Shown piece by piece: positions 1 through 7,859 of a stretch of DNA of 8,855 bases; position 1 is the first letter of the stretch; the number at the start of each line of letters is the position of its first letter. The notes under the pieces are model-generated. The model worked only from the letters and a program-made list of their open reading frames with translations, did no database searches and was not told the origin of the DNA. The position numbers and the translations under genes are program-made. This DNA is from Puniceicoccales bacterium (GTDB lineage Bacteria; Verrucomicrobiota; Verrucomicrobiia; Opitutales; Oceanipulchritudinaceae), in assembly GCA_030595525.1 (NCBI GenBank), contig JAUVDD010000051.1, positions 1 through 8,855 on the forward strand, read 5' to 3'.

Positions 1-542
1 GATGAATTTAATGCGCTTTTAGCTGATACAAAGAAGAGAAACAAAGAGGGCTGGGCATACCATGGACAAATCCAAACCTTGCTTGGAAACTTGCGCGAAG
101 CCGTAGTCGCAGTTGATTGAGGGGATTGGTTCAATCGGTTAACCCAGCATTTAAGGAACTTGCTGATATACAAGAAGATCCAACCGACAAACGCTTGAAT
201 TTTCTAATACAGGGACCACAATTCCTTGAGTTCGTACAACGCGTTCAAACTGAAGGGGTGGGGCGTTTAACGGAAATTAAAGTGCGCATCAATCAGGCCA
301 CCCGATGGCTCGAGATAAGTGCGGTTCCCTTGAAAGAAAATACGCAAACGGGGAATCCGTATACGCTCTTTATTTTCCACGATATTACACGCCAAAAGAA
401 GCTGGAAAAAATGCGCACGAAATTTGTAGCCAATGTCTCACACGGGCTGCGAACACCAGTCACTATTATTAAGGGTTTTGCGGAGACCCTAATCGAGGAT
501 GACGCCATCCTTGATGCAGCTGGTTCCTCACCCGCCGTGTAG
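1..542 (+). pseudogene. PhoR-like sensor histidine kinase remnant (5' end outside window)
   Basis: Two reading frames together encode the middle of a PhoR/WalK-type sensor kinase. Frame 1 (1-117) gives 39 residues ending in LREAVVAVD, the usual entry to a PAS domain, and then meets TGA at 118-120. The PAS domain continues in the frame beginning at 117 (VNPAF to FIFHDITRQ, about 117-395). The dimerisation/phospho-acceptor helix follows (KLEKMRTKFVANVSH), with the phosphorylatable His at 441-443. Inserting one base near 118 would join the frames as VD-x-RGLVQSVNPAF. The H-box reads SHGLRTP where the family has SHELRTP, and one transition at 444-446 (GGG for GAG) explains it. After IEDDAILD (about 515) the family similarity stops and the frame ends at TAG 540-542, so the second half of the DHp domain and the whole HATPase_c domain are absent. 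The 3' end overlaps convergent trmB by 15 bp. I read it as a dead gene. A sequencing error could explain the frameshift, but not the missing domain. Confidence 0.85.
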
Positions 543-1136
543 CGCTGTCAGCGACTGATAGGCCGTAAATAAGTCCTGAAAAAAGGATGGGTTCTCGAAC
601 GGCCATTCAACATCATCTCGAATGGTCCACTTATCATGTGAAGCAACTACTTCCACGCCCCAGGTAAAATTATTTTCGTCATCCGTACGAAAATGGAGGG
701 CCGTACCTGCACGAGCGTGCTTGGCCAATTCATCCAGCAGATTCAATTGAAGAATCCTATTCTTGGAATGCCGCTTCTTTGGCCAGGGATCCGGAAAAAG
801 GACAAATATTCTTTCAAGGGAAAGATGCTCCGGCCACGCCAACATAAATTCACGAACTTCTGCTTTCATGAAATGCAGTCGGTTAAGGTCACGTTTATCC
901 TTTTTAGCGTTCGCCTTGCGGATCCGTTTGGTCACCAGGTCCAGGCCCAGACAATGTGATTCCGGATTTTGTTCTGCGTAAGCGGTCAGGTAATGCCCGT
1001 GCCCACAACCAATTTCCAGAACAAGCTCAACCGGATCGGGAAAAAGCCGGTTTAATTCCTCCCGGATTTGGGCGACTCGTTTCTTTTGCGACTCAAGAAA
1101 AGCCTCGTGGCCCACTGATTTTGATTCCGTTTCCAT
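528..1136 (-). CDS. trmB: tRNA (guanine(46)-N7)-methyltransferase TrmB
   Basis: This is a cytoplasmic SAM-dependent enzyme that methylates N7 of G46 in the tRNA variable loop. The 202-residue product has a Rossmann methyltransferase fold. Motif I is LEIGCGHG at residues 40-47, the acidic strand end is GLDL at 64-67, and the TrmB signature FPDPWPKKRH spans 114-123 with SKNR directly after. FRTDD at 149-153 is the conserved substrate-side Asp segment. Length is slightly below the usual 205-240. The C-terminal motif, normally T-x-Y/F-E followed by a basic residue, reads TAYQ at 191-194, and only eight residues follow, so the C-terminus looks trimmed. ATG 1134-1136 lies 2 nt after the stop of the upstream small gene, which suggests an operon with translational coupling. 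No Shine-Dalgarno sequence is visible. The gene converges on the kinase remnant with a 15-bp overlap. Family assignment is secure; whether the short C-terminus is normal for the lineage is unknown. Confidence 0.95.
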   Translation of the reverse strand: METESKSVGHEAFLESQKKRVAQIREELNRLFPDPVELVLEIGCGHGHYLTAYAEQNPESHCLGLDLVTKRIRKANAKKDKRDLNRLHFMKAEVREFMLAWPEHLSLERIFVLFPDPWPKKRHSKNRILQLNLLDELAKHARAGTALHFRTDDENNFTWGVEVVASHDKWTIRDDVEWPFENPSFFQDLFTAYQSLTALHGG

Positions 1137-1138
1137 TG

Positions 1139-1342
1139 TTACCGGACAAGCCAGAACAGAAAGACCACCTGCAAAACAAGAAAAAAGCTAATAAATGTCC
1201 AAAAGAAGAAACTGGATCCGTTAAACGCCGGCTTTCTTTCGAGCTTGTGTTGTTGTGGCATCACAGGAGGCTCTCCCTTCGGAAGTACCTGGTGTTTGCG
1301 AAGTTTGCCCAGATCACCTGTAATGTCTTTTGCCTGTGGCAT
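1139..1342 (-). CDS. small tail-anchored membrane protein of unknown function
   Basis: The ORF encodes 67 residues. Residues 1-43 are hydrophilic and basic (LGKLRKHQ, KLERK), and residues 44-66 form one very hydrophobic helix rich in Phe, Val and Leu, ending in Arg 67. This predicts a cytoplasmic N-terminus and a C-terminal membrane anchor. I do not recognise the family. It has one helix rather than two, so it is not an AtpI or AtpZ homologue despite lying next to the atp operon. The TAA stop (1139-1141) is 2 nt before trmB, so the two are probably co-transcribed. The start is uncertain. ATG at 1340-1342 has only GAG directly before it. An internal ATG at 1259-1261 (residue 28) has GGGAGAG 9 nt upstream and would give a 40-residue protein that keeps the whole membrane helix. 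The coding call rests on operon spacing and the clean membrane segment. Confidence 0.6.
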   Translation of the reverse strand: MPQAKDITGDLGKLRKHQVLPKGEPPVMPQQHKLERKPAFNGSSFFFWTFISFFLVLQVVFLFWLVR

Positions 1343-1377
1343 CTCGTTATTAGGAAGATTATTCTTAATTAAGTAAA

Positions 1378-1407
1378 TATATACTTCTTCTTATTAATGC
1401 CTGTGAA
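1378..1407 (-). promoter_or_regulatory. candidate promoter for the small-protein/trmB operon
   Basis: Read on the minus strand, TTCACA (1407-1402) is followed after an 18-bp spacer by TATATA (1383-1378). This would start transcription near 1371, about 30 nt before the ATG at 1342. The match to sigma70 consensus is moderate, and AT-rich sequence makes chance matches common. Two palindromic elements (1364-1386) overlap the -10 and could be an operator. Confidence 0.35.
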
Positions 1408-1420
1408 TATCTGAATATCT
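1405..1420. repeat. 8-bp perfect tandem repeat (GAATATCT x2)
   Basis: GAATATCT occurs twice head to tail at 1405-1412 and 1413-1420, in the middle of the divergent intergenic region. It abuts the candidate -35 of the leftward promoter. The copies are seen directly. A role as a regulator-binding site is only inference. Confidence 0.5.
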
Positions 1421-1475
1421 CCCTAAAGCATTGCAAACCAGCCGTTAGGAATTTTGTTTTCGGTGAATAATGCTG

Positions 1476-1506
1476 TTGAGATAGAGTGGTATAACAATGG
1501 CATAAC
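1476..1506 (+). promoter_or_regulatory. candidate atp operon promoter with doubled extended -10 motif
   Basis: TTGAGA (1476-1481, five of six matches to the -35 consensus) precedes two near-identical 9-mers, TGGTATAAC (1487-1495) and TGGCATAAC (1498-1506). Each has the TGn extension plus a -10-like hexamer. The downstream copy is 19 bp from the -35. The upstream copy would act as an extended -10 with little -35 help (ATAATG at 1467-1472). Transcription would begin about 1502-1513, giving a leader of about 140 nt before atpB. Confidence 0.4.
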
Positions 1507-1589
1507 TTTATTCACACCTTCTTCGCATGTCGTTTTGTCAGCTATTAACTTCTTATACCCAATTCAACGTGAGTAAAATTCCGACTCAA

Positions 1590-1620
1590 GGATTGACGCA
1601 ACCCCCAAGAGGGTGCATCC
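1590..1620 (+). promoter_or_regulatory. leader hairpin upstream of atpB
   Basis: The segment can fold into an interrupted hairpin. GGAT (1590-1593) pairs with ATCC (1617-1620), GC (1598-1599) with GC (1615-1616), and ACCC (1601-1604) with GGGT (1611-1614), around a CCAAGA loop. It has a 4-nt bulge and a 1-nt bulge on the 5' side. It ends 17 nt before the atpB ribosome binding site. No T-run follows, so it is not an intrinsic terminator. Any effect on stability or translation is inferred. Confidence 0.35.
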
Positions 1621-1637
1621 ATTCACTTTTTCATTTT

Positions 1638-1642
1638 AGGGA
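1638..1642 (+). promoter_or_regulatory. ribosome binding site of atpB (decides start)
   Basis: AGGGA lies 7 nt before the ATG at 1650-1652. It is the only clear Shine-Dalgarno-like site at an atp gene start in this window. It supports 1650 rather than the upstream ATG at 1527. Confidence 0.65.
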
Positions 1643-1649
1643 TCTGTAT

Positions 1650-2537
1650 ATGTTATTTGGGACAAATCTGCTGAAACGAGGTTTTATGCCGGTCATCGGC
1701 CTGTTAAGTGCGGTGAACCTGCATGCCGTTTCACCTAGTCCATATAAACTCGTTGAAGAGACGCCGCTGTTCGGCTTGCCGATTACCAATTCGATGGTAA
1801 TGAGCTGGGGCATATCCTTGATCATCATTTTGGCAGTACGTTTGATGGTGGGTAAACCAAAGTTGATTCCATCTGCGGGTCAGGCGGTTATTGAAAACCT
1901 TCTGGGAGGGATTCGTGACATTATGGAGCCCATTGTTGGCAAGTCTCTGATCAATAAAGTATTCCCGCTGTTAATAGCATTGTTTACCTTCATCCTGATT
2001 CAAAACTGGAGCGGGTTATTACCCGGAGTAGGGGCCTTCGGGTTTTATGACGAGCATCATCATCTGCTTTATTGGATGCGTCCCGGAAACGCAGATTTGA
2101 ACATGACGATTGCCTTGGCATTGGTGGCAGCGGTGGCCGGCTGGGGTTATTTTGTTTTCCGGTTTGCTGGTGTAAAAGTCCTTTTCCTGGATTTGTTTGG
2201 CAACAAGGCCAACCCAAATGAGGTTCCCAAGGCTATCTATGTTCTTCTTTTTCCAATTTTCGCGGCAGTTGGGCTAATTGAAGTTGTGTCGATTATTTTT
2301 CGGCCGGTTTCACTATCGTTTCGACTCTTTGGCAACGTGTTTGGGGGAGAAAACCTGATATCCAACATGACAGCCTTCGTTAATTTATACAATCCGCTAA
2401 CATGGTTTATCCCGACGCCGTTCTACTTCCTGGAACTGTTAATTGGGGTGGTACAGGCACTGGTTTTCACCCTGCTGACAGCGGTGTATATCGGGCTGAT
2501 TTGCAATCACGGTGACGAGGAGGAACATGCTCACTGA
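1650..2537 (+). CDS. atpB: F1Fo ATP synthase subunit a (proton channel)
   Basis: This is the integral membrane stator subunit that provides the two proton half-channels next to the c ring. From ATG 1650 the product has 295 residues. A hydrophobic, possibly signal-like N-terminus spans residues 1-28, and several membrane helices follow. [12 protein letters not shown] (147-158) matches the family's NxDxN helix. The essential Arg is R225 in [14 protein letters not shown] (221-234). The last helix, [21 protein letters not shown] (263-283), carries the conserved Gln at 269. The start was chosen for AGGGA 7 nt upstream; the next Met, residue 13, is also possible. The C-terminus is acidic and His-rich (HGDEEEHAH). 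Two stops occur in tandem (TGATAA). It is the first gene of the operon, and no atpI precedes it. Confidence 0.97.
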   Translation: MLFGTNLLKRGFMPVIGLLSAVNLHAVSPSPYKLVEETPLFGLPITNSMVMSWGISLIIILAVRLMVGKPKLIPSAGQAVIENLLGGIRDIMEPIVGKSLINKVFPLLIALFTFILIQNWSGLLPGVGAFGFYDEHHHLLYWMRPGNADLNMTIALALVAAVAGWGYFVFRFAGVKVLFLDLFGNKANPNEVPKAIYVLLFPIFAAVGLIEVVSIIFRPVSLSFRLFGNVFGGENLISNMTAFVNLYNPLTWFIPTPFYFLELLIGVVQALVFTLLTAVYIGLICNHGDEEEHAH

Positions 2538-2640
2538 TAAAAATAATTTCGCGCTGGGATCGATGCCAGAGGTAATCAATCCTCACCGCGTGTCGAACAG
2601 CGGGAATCTGATTAAACAAGAATCCTAACCAAGATAAAAA
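2538..2640 (+). promoter_or_regulatory. structured atpB-atpE intercistronic spacer
   Basis: At 103 nt this is the longest gap inside the operon. It holds two short adjacent hairpins, CTGG/CCAG (about 2556-2571) and GAGG/CCTC (about 2570-2584). It ends in an A-rich, unstructured stretch (AAGATAAAAA) directly before the atpE ATG, with no proper Shine-Dalgarno sequence. In E. coli the same intercistronic region carries a translational enhancer for the c subunit. A similar role here is inference from position and composition. Confidence 0.35.
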
Positions 2641-2862
2641 ATGATCGAAACATTAGCCTTAATCGAAGGAAATATTCACTATGGTCTGCAAGGGGCCTTC
2701 GGATGTGCTGCCGCCGCTATCGGTGTAGGACTCGTAGGCGCCAAGGCTGTTGAAGCCGTTGGCCGTAACCCGGGTGCTTCCGGCAAGATTCTGGTCCAGG
2801 CCATTATCGGTATGGCTCTGGCAGAAGCTGTTGCTTTCTACGCACTCTTTCTGGGTCACTAA
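2641..2862 (+). CDS. atpE: F1Fo ATP synthase subunit c (rotor ring)
   Basis: This is the small two-helix proteolipid that forms the rotating ring in the membrane. The product has 73 residues, at the short end of the family. Helix 1 contains GCAAAAIGVGLVGAK (21-35), with the small-residue packing motif as A24-A26-G28-G30. The polar loop is GRNPGASGK (41-49, the conserved R-x-P). Helix 2 is AIIGMALAEAVAFYALFLG, with the ion-binding carboxylate at E62. The Gln that is a sodium ligand in helix 1 of Na+-type subunits is Val29 here, and the Ser/Thr after the Glu is Ala63, so proton coupling is predicted. The ATG follows an A-rich leader. A strong hairpin starts 7 nt after the stop, which fits the need for more copies of c than of other subunits. 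Confidence 0.97.
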   Translation: MIETLALIEGNIHYGLQGAFGCAAAAIGVGLVGAKAVEAVGRNPGASGKILVQAIIGMALAEAVAFYALFLGH

Positions 2863-2868
2863 TTTAAC

Positions 2869-2902
2869 AGGCACATCCGGTAATTCCGGGTGTGCCTCTT
2901 TT
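2869..2902 (+). terminator. terminator-like hairpin between atpE and atpF
   Basis: AGGCACATCCGG (2869-2880) pairs with CCGGGTGTGCCT (2886-2897) over 12 bp, with a single T-G wobble and a 5-nt loop (TAATT). CTTTT follows (2898-2902). The structure has the form of an intrinsic terminator with a short T-run, placed 6 bases after the atpE stop and about 35 before atpF. Because six essential atp genes lie downstream, partial termination or 3'-end protection of an atpBE message is more likely than full termination. Confidence 0.75.
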
Positions 2903-2937
2903 CATCTGCATAATCCCCGATCTAATAATTTCAAACG

Positions 2938-3522
2938 ATGTTGGATACAATTTTACTATTAGCCTCTAGTGCTCCAGTCCATGAATCAACTGGCGATACT
3001 GGTCTATTGGCCAGTTTTGTGGAGTTGCTGAACAATTTTGGGGTGGAACCCAAACTGATAATCGCCCAAATCATCAACTTCATCCTGGTGGCCTTCCTTT
3101 TGTGGAAATTCGCCTTCAAGCCGGTGATGGCCACTCTGGACGAACGTCAGCGCAAAAACTCTGAAGGCCTCCAATTCGCCGAAGAGTCCAAGACCCAGCT
3201 GGAGGAGACCGAAAAACGCCAGGCCGAAGTCCTTCGCGAAGCCAATACCAAGGCACAGGATATTCTTCATGAAGCTCGAGACAGCGCATCAGAGTTTGAG
3301 GACAAAATGAAGGGCGAAACAGCAACCCAGATTGAGGAGATGCGCAAGCGTGCCGAGGATTCGAATGAGCTGGAGCGCAAGAAAATGCTGACAGAGGTTC
3401 GCCAGGAAGTTGCCCGCTTAGTGGTCATGACTTCTGGAAAAGTTCTTCAGCGCGAACTTGGAAATGACGAAAAACTGCGTCTCGACAAGGCAGCAGCAGA
3501 AGAAATTTCCCAATTGAACTAA
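2938..3522 (+). CDS. atpF: F1Fo ATP synthase subunit b (peripheral stalk)
   Basis: This stator stalk protein is anchored in the membrane and links subunit a to delta and alpha. The product has 194 residues. An N-terminal stretch of about 38 residues begins with a short hydrophobic run (LDTILLLASSA) and comes before the true membrane helix (about 40-61), which ends in LLWKFAFKPV, the family hallmark. From about residue 66 to the end the protein is highly charged and helical, rich in Glu, Lys and Arg with heptad-like spacing, as expected of the coiled-coil dimer. The N-terminal stretch is longer than the few residues before the helix in E. coli b, but there is no Met between residue 1 and 64, so the ATG at 2938 must be close to the start. 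No Shine-Dalgarno sequence precedes it (TTTCAAACG). Only one b gene is present, so a homodimer is expected. Confidence 0.95.
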   Translation: MLDTILLLASSAPVHESTGDTGLLASFVELLNNFGVEPKLIIAQIINFILVAFLLWKFAFKPVMATLDERQRKNSEGLQFAEESKTQLEETEKRQAEVLREANTKAQDILHEARDSASEFEDKMKGETATQIEEMRKRAEDSNELERKKMLTEVRQEVARLVVMTSGKVLQRELGNDEKLRLDKAAAEEISQLN

Positions 3523-3525
3523 GAA

Positions 3526-3921
3526 ATGGCGACTTCACAGGACAGCAAATTGGCAAAACGCCTGGCCCTACTCGTGGTAGAAGCAGGGGAGCAGGGTGTC
3601 GCCGAATTGAAACCCGCATTGGAGAAAATCCTTGCAGGTCGCTCCGCCAAGGACCGCAAGGCCTTCCTGAAAGATTTTCATAAAGCAGCGGTTCGCGAGA
3701 TTCAAAAGGAAACGCTGACCGTGGAATCTGCCCAGTCCCTGTCGCCAGAGGTCCTTAGTCAACTGGTGATTAAATTTTCCGAAGGCCGTGAACGCCCGCT
3801 ACAAGTTGTCCAAAAAACCAATCCCGAACTAATCGCCGGAATGAAGGTGCGCTTGGGCGATACCGTTTACGACGCCTCACTGGCTAACAATTTACAAAAC
3901 CTCGCGAACAGCATCCGTTAA
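3526..3921 (+). CDS. atpH: F1Fo ATP synthase subunit delta (OSCP), short form
   Basis: Delta joins the b stalk to the top of the F1 head. The C-terminal part is clearly this family: NPELIAGMKVRLGDTVYDASLANNLQNL (residues 99-126) matches the conserved region around R-x-G-D-x-x-x-D-x-S. The preceding LSPEVLSQLVIKFSEGRERPLQV (72-94) fits the helix before it. The whole protein has 131 residues, whereas the family is usually about 175-185. The deficit falls in the N-terminal helical domain, which is about 55-60 residues here instead of about 105. The gene starts 3 nt after the atpF stop (TAA GAA ATG), and atpF ends normally, so no missing N-terminus can be hidden upstream in frame. No Shine-Dalgarno sequence is visible. 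The assignment is secure from sequence and gene order; the shortening may be a lineage trait. Confidence 0.92.
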   Translation: MATSQDSKLAKRLALLVVEAGEQGVAELKPALEKILAGRSAKDRKAFLKDFHKAAVREIQKETLTVESAQSLSPEVLSQLVIKFSEGRERPLQVVQKTNPELIAGMKVRLGDTVYDASLANNLQNLANSIR

Positions 3922-3945
3922 CTTTCCAATTACACGTTTTAAGAA

Positions 3946-5484
3946 ATGAGTAGCATTCTCGAACAAATCGAAAAAGAGATAACCGCCCTGAAGCCGGGAG
4001 TCAGCAAGACCAATACCGGTGTCATTACCGCCGTCGCTGACGGTGTTGCCAAGGCGGAAGGCCTTTCGCAGGTCATGTACAATGAAATGGTTGAATTCCC
4101 GCACGGAATCACCGGCATCGCCCTCAATCTTGAGGAAGACGAAGTGGGTATTGTTTGTCTGGGTGACGCCAACCTGCTTAAACAAGGCGACGAGGTCAAA
4201 ACCACTGGCCGCCTCCTCTCGGTACCTGTCGGCAGGGTTATGCTGGGCCGCGTAGTGGACGCCATCGGGCAGCCTGTTGATGGAAAGGGACCGATTGACG
4301 CCACGGAACATTACCCAATCGAAAAGATTGCTCCGGGAATTATTCCTCGCAAATCGGTCGACCAACCGTTGCAGACCGGTATCATGGCTATCGACTCGAT
4401 GATTCCGATTGGGCGTGGACAGCGTGAGCTGATCATTGGTGACCGCCAAACCGGCAAGACCACGATCGCAATCGACACAATCATCAATCAGGCGAAAATC
4501 AATCGCCAGGGCCTCGCTTCCGGCGACGAATCCTTCCGTCCGGTTTATTCCATTTATGTAGCTATTGGTCAGAAGAATTCCACAATTGCCAGGACGATCA
4601 ACGCACTGGAGAAAGCCGGTGCGCTGGAATACACGATTATTGTTGTCGCCGCTGCTGCTGAAAATGCCGCGAATTTGTTCCTTGCTCCATTTGCGGGCAC
4701 CGCGATGGGCGAGTGGTTCATGCAGAACGGAATGGATGCGTTGATTATTTATGATGATTTGACGAAACAAGCCGCAGCCTACCGTCAGATTTCCCTGGTC
4801 TTGAAGCGTCCAGCCGGACGTGAAGCTTATCCGGGTGACGTATTCTATCTCCCCAGTCGCTTACTGGAGCGTTCCGCCCGCTTGAATCCAGATAACGGCA
4901 ATGGCTCGTTGACCGCGTTGCCGATAATCGAAACGCAGGCCGGCGATGTAGCGGCTTACATTCCAACAAATGTGATTTCCATTACAGACGGACAGATTTT
5001 CCTTGAAACAGACTTGTTCAACCAAGGTATTCGCCCGGCCGTGAGCGTGGGTCTATCGGTTAGCCGAGTAGGTTCCGCTGCGCAAATCAAGGCTACCAAG
5101 CAGGTGGCAGGAAGGGTTAAACTGGAGCTCGCTGCGTATCGTGAACTGGCAGCCTTTGCCCAGTTCGGTTCAGATCTTGATGCACGTACACGCCGCCAAC
5201 TGGATCGCGGTTCACGCACGGTCGAACTCTTCAAACAGCCGGCTTATTCACCTAAAGCGGTGGAGATTCAAGTGGCCCTGCTGTGGGCCATGCAAAACGA
5301 TCACTTCGATGATATCGAAGTTGAAGATATCGTTTCCGCCGCATCTTCCCTCGAAGACTATCTGTCGACCGGCAAACAGGACCTATTGGGTAAAATACTC
5401 AGCCAAAAGAAACTGGATGAATCCATCGAGGCGGAGCTGACGGAAGCGGTAACTGCCTGGAGATCCACTTTCAAGAGCGCCTAG
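3946..5484 (+). CDS. atpA: F1Fo ATP synthase subunit alpha
   Basis: Three copies alternate with beta in the F1 head, and alpha carries the non-catalytic nucleotide sites. The product has 512 residues. It has an N-terminal barrel ([18 protein letters not shown], 23-40), Walker A GDRQTGKT (165-172, Lys171), Walker B LIIYDD (266-271, Asp270), and the arginine finger R374 in [10 protein letters not shown] (371-380). The C-terminal helical domain starts about 390. [29 protein letters not shown] (324-352) is nearly invariant in the family. The segment [13 protein letters not shown] (187-199) is a loop insertion relative to E. coli, similar in place to that of alphaproteobacterial and mitochondrial alpha. 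The usual FYLHSRLLER reads [10 protein letters not shown] (Pro303). The ATG is in TAAGAAATG, the same context as atpH, without a Shine-Dalgarno sequence. Confidence 0.98.
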   Translation: MSSILEQIEKEITALKPGVSKTNTGVITAVADGVAKAEGLSQVMYNEMVEFPHGITGIALNLEEDEVGIVCLGDANLLKQGDEVKTTGRLLSVPVGRVMLGRVVDAIGQPVDGKGPIDATEHYPIEKIAPGIIPRKSVDQPLQTGIMAIDSMIPIGRGQRELIIGDRQTGKTTIAIDTIINQAKINRQGLASGDESFRPVYSIYVAIGQKNSTIARTINALEKAGALEYTIIVVAAAAENAANLFLAPFAGTAMGEWFMQNGMDALIIYDDLTKQAAAYRQISLVLKRPAGREAYPGDVFYLPSRLLERSARLNPDNGNGSLTALPIIETQAGDVAAYIPTNVISITDGQIFLETDLFNQGIRPAVSVGLSVSRVGSAAQIKATKQVAGRVKLELAAYRELAAFAQFGSDLDARTRRQLDRGSRTVELFKQPAYSPKAVEIQVALLWAMQNDHFDDIEVEDIVSAASSLEDYLSTGKQDLLGKILSQKKLDESIEAELTEAVTAWRSTFKSA

Positions 5485-5518
5485 TTTTTTGAAATCCATA
5501 GCGAACTGATTTTTTAAA

Positions 5519-7854
<2,336 letters not shown>

Positions 7855-7859
7855 TCACC

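Larger units (their letters stand above)
1343..1649. other. divergent intergenic region and atp operon leader
   Basis: These 307 bases separate the leftward small-protein/trmB operon from the rightward atp operon, and I see no convincing gene in them. An AT-rich block lies at about 1349-1400, with candidate promoters for both directions, an 8-bp tandem repeat and a leader hairpin (separate entries). A 10-bp palindrome CTTAATTAAG (1364-1373) overlaps an imperfect inverted repeat AAGTA/TACTT (1371-1386) at the leftward -10 region. The atpB frame is open upstream to an ATG at 1527, but the added 41 residues look unlike subunit a, so I treat 1527-1649 as untranslated leader. Confidence 0.7.

Noticed and set aside
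494..512. Hairpin AGGATG/CATCCT as a terminator for trmB
   Set aside because: The stem is only 6-7 bp, and no T-run follows it on the minus strand. It is part of the kinase coding remnant.
1139..1342. AtpI or AtpZ homologue next to the atp operon
   Set aside because: The product has one membrane helix rather than two, lacks the family's glycine-rich helix pattern, and is oriented away from atpB with trmB.
956..1372. Plus-strand open frame of 138 codons opposite trmB and the small gene
   Set aside because: It lies antisense to trmB, which has clear family motifs, and its translation shows no recognisable domain. It is a shadow frame.
1527..1649. N-terminal extension of atpB from the ATG at 1527
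   Set aside because: The 41 added residues look unlike subunit a, there is no ribosome binding site, and AGGGA with ATG 1650 gives a better start.
2905..2930. Promoter for atpF between the hairpin and its start
   Set aside because: CATAAT and TAATAA hexamers exist, but no good -35 is correctly spaced. The AT-rich composition explains them.
3892..4770. Minus-strand open frame of 292 codons inside atpA
   Set aside because: It is fully antisense to the conserved atpA sequence and has no family features.
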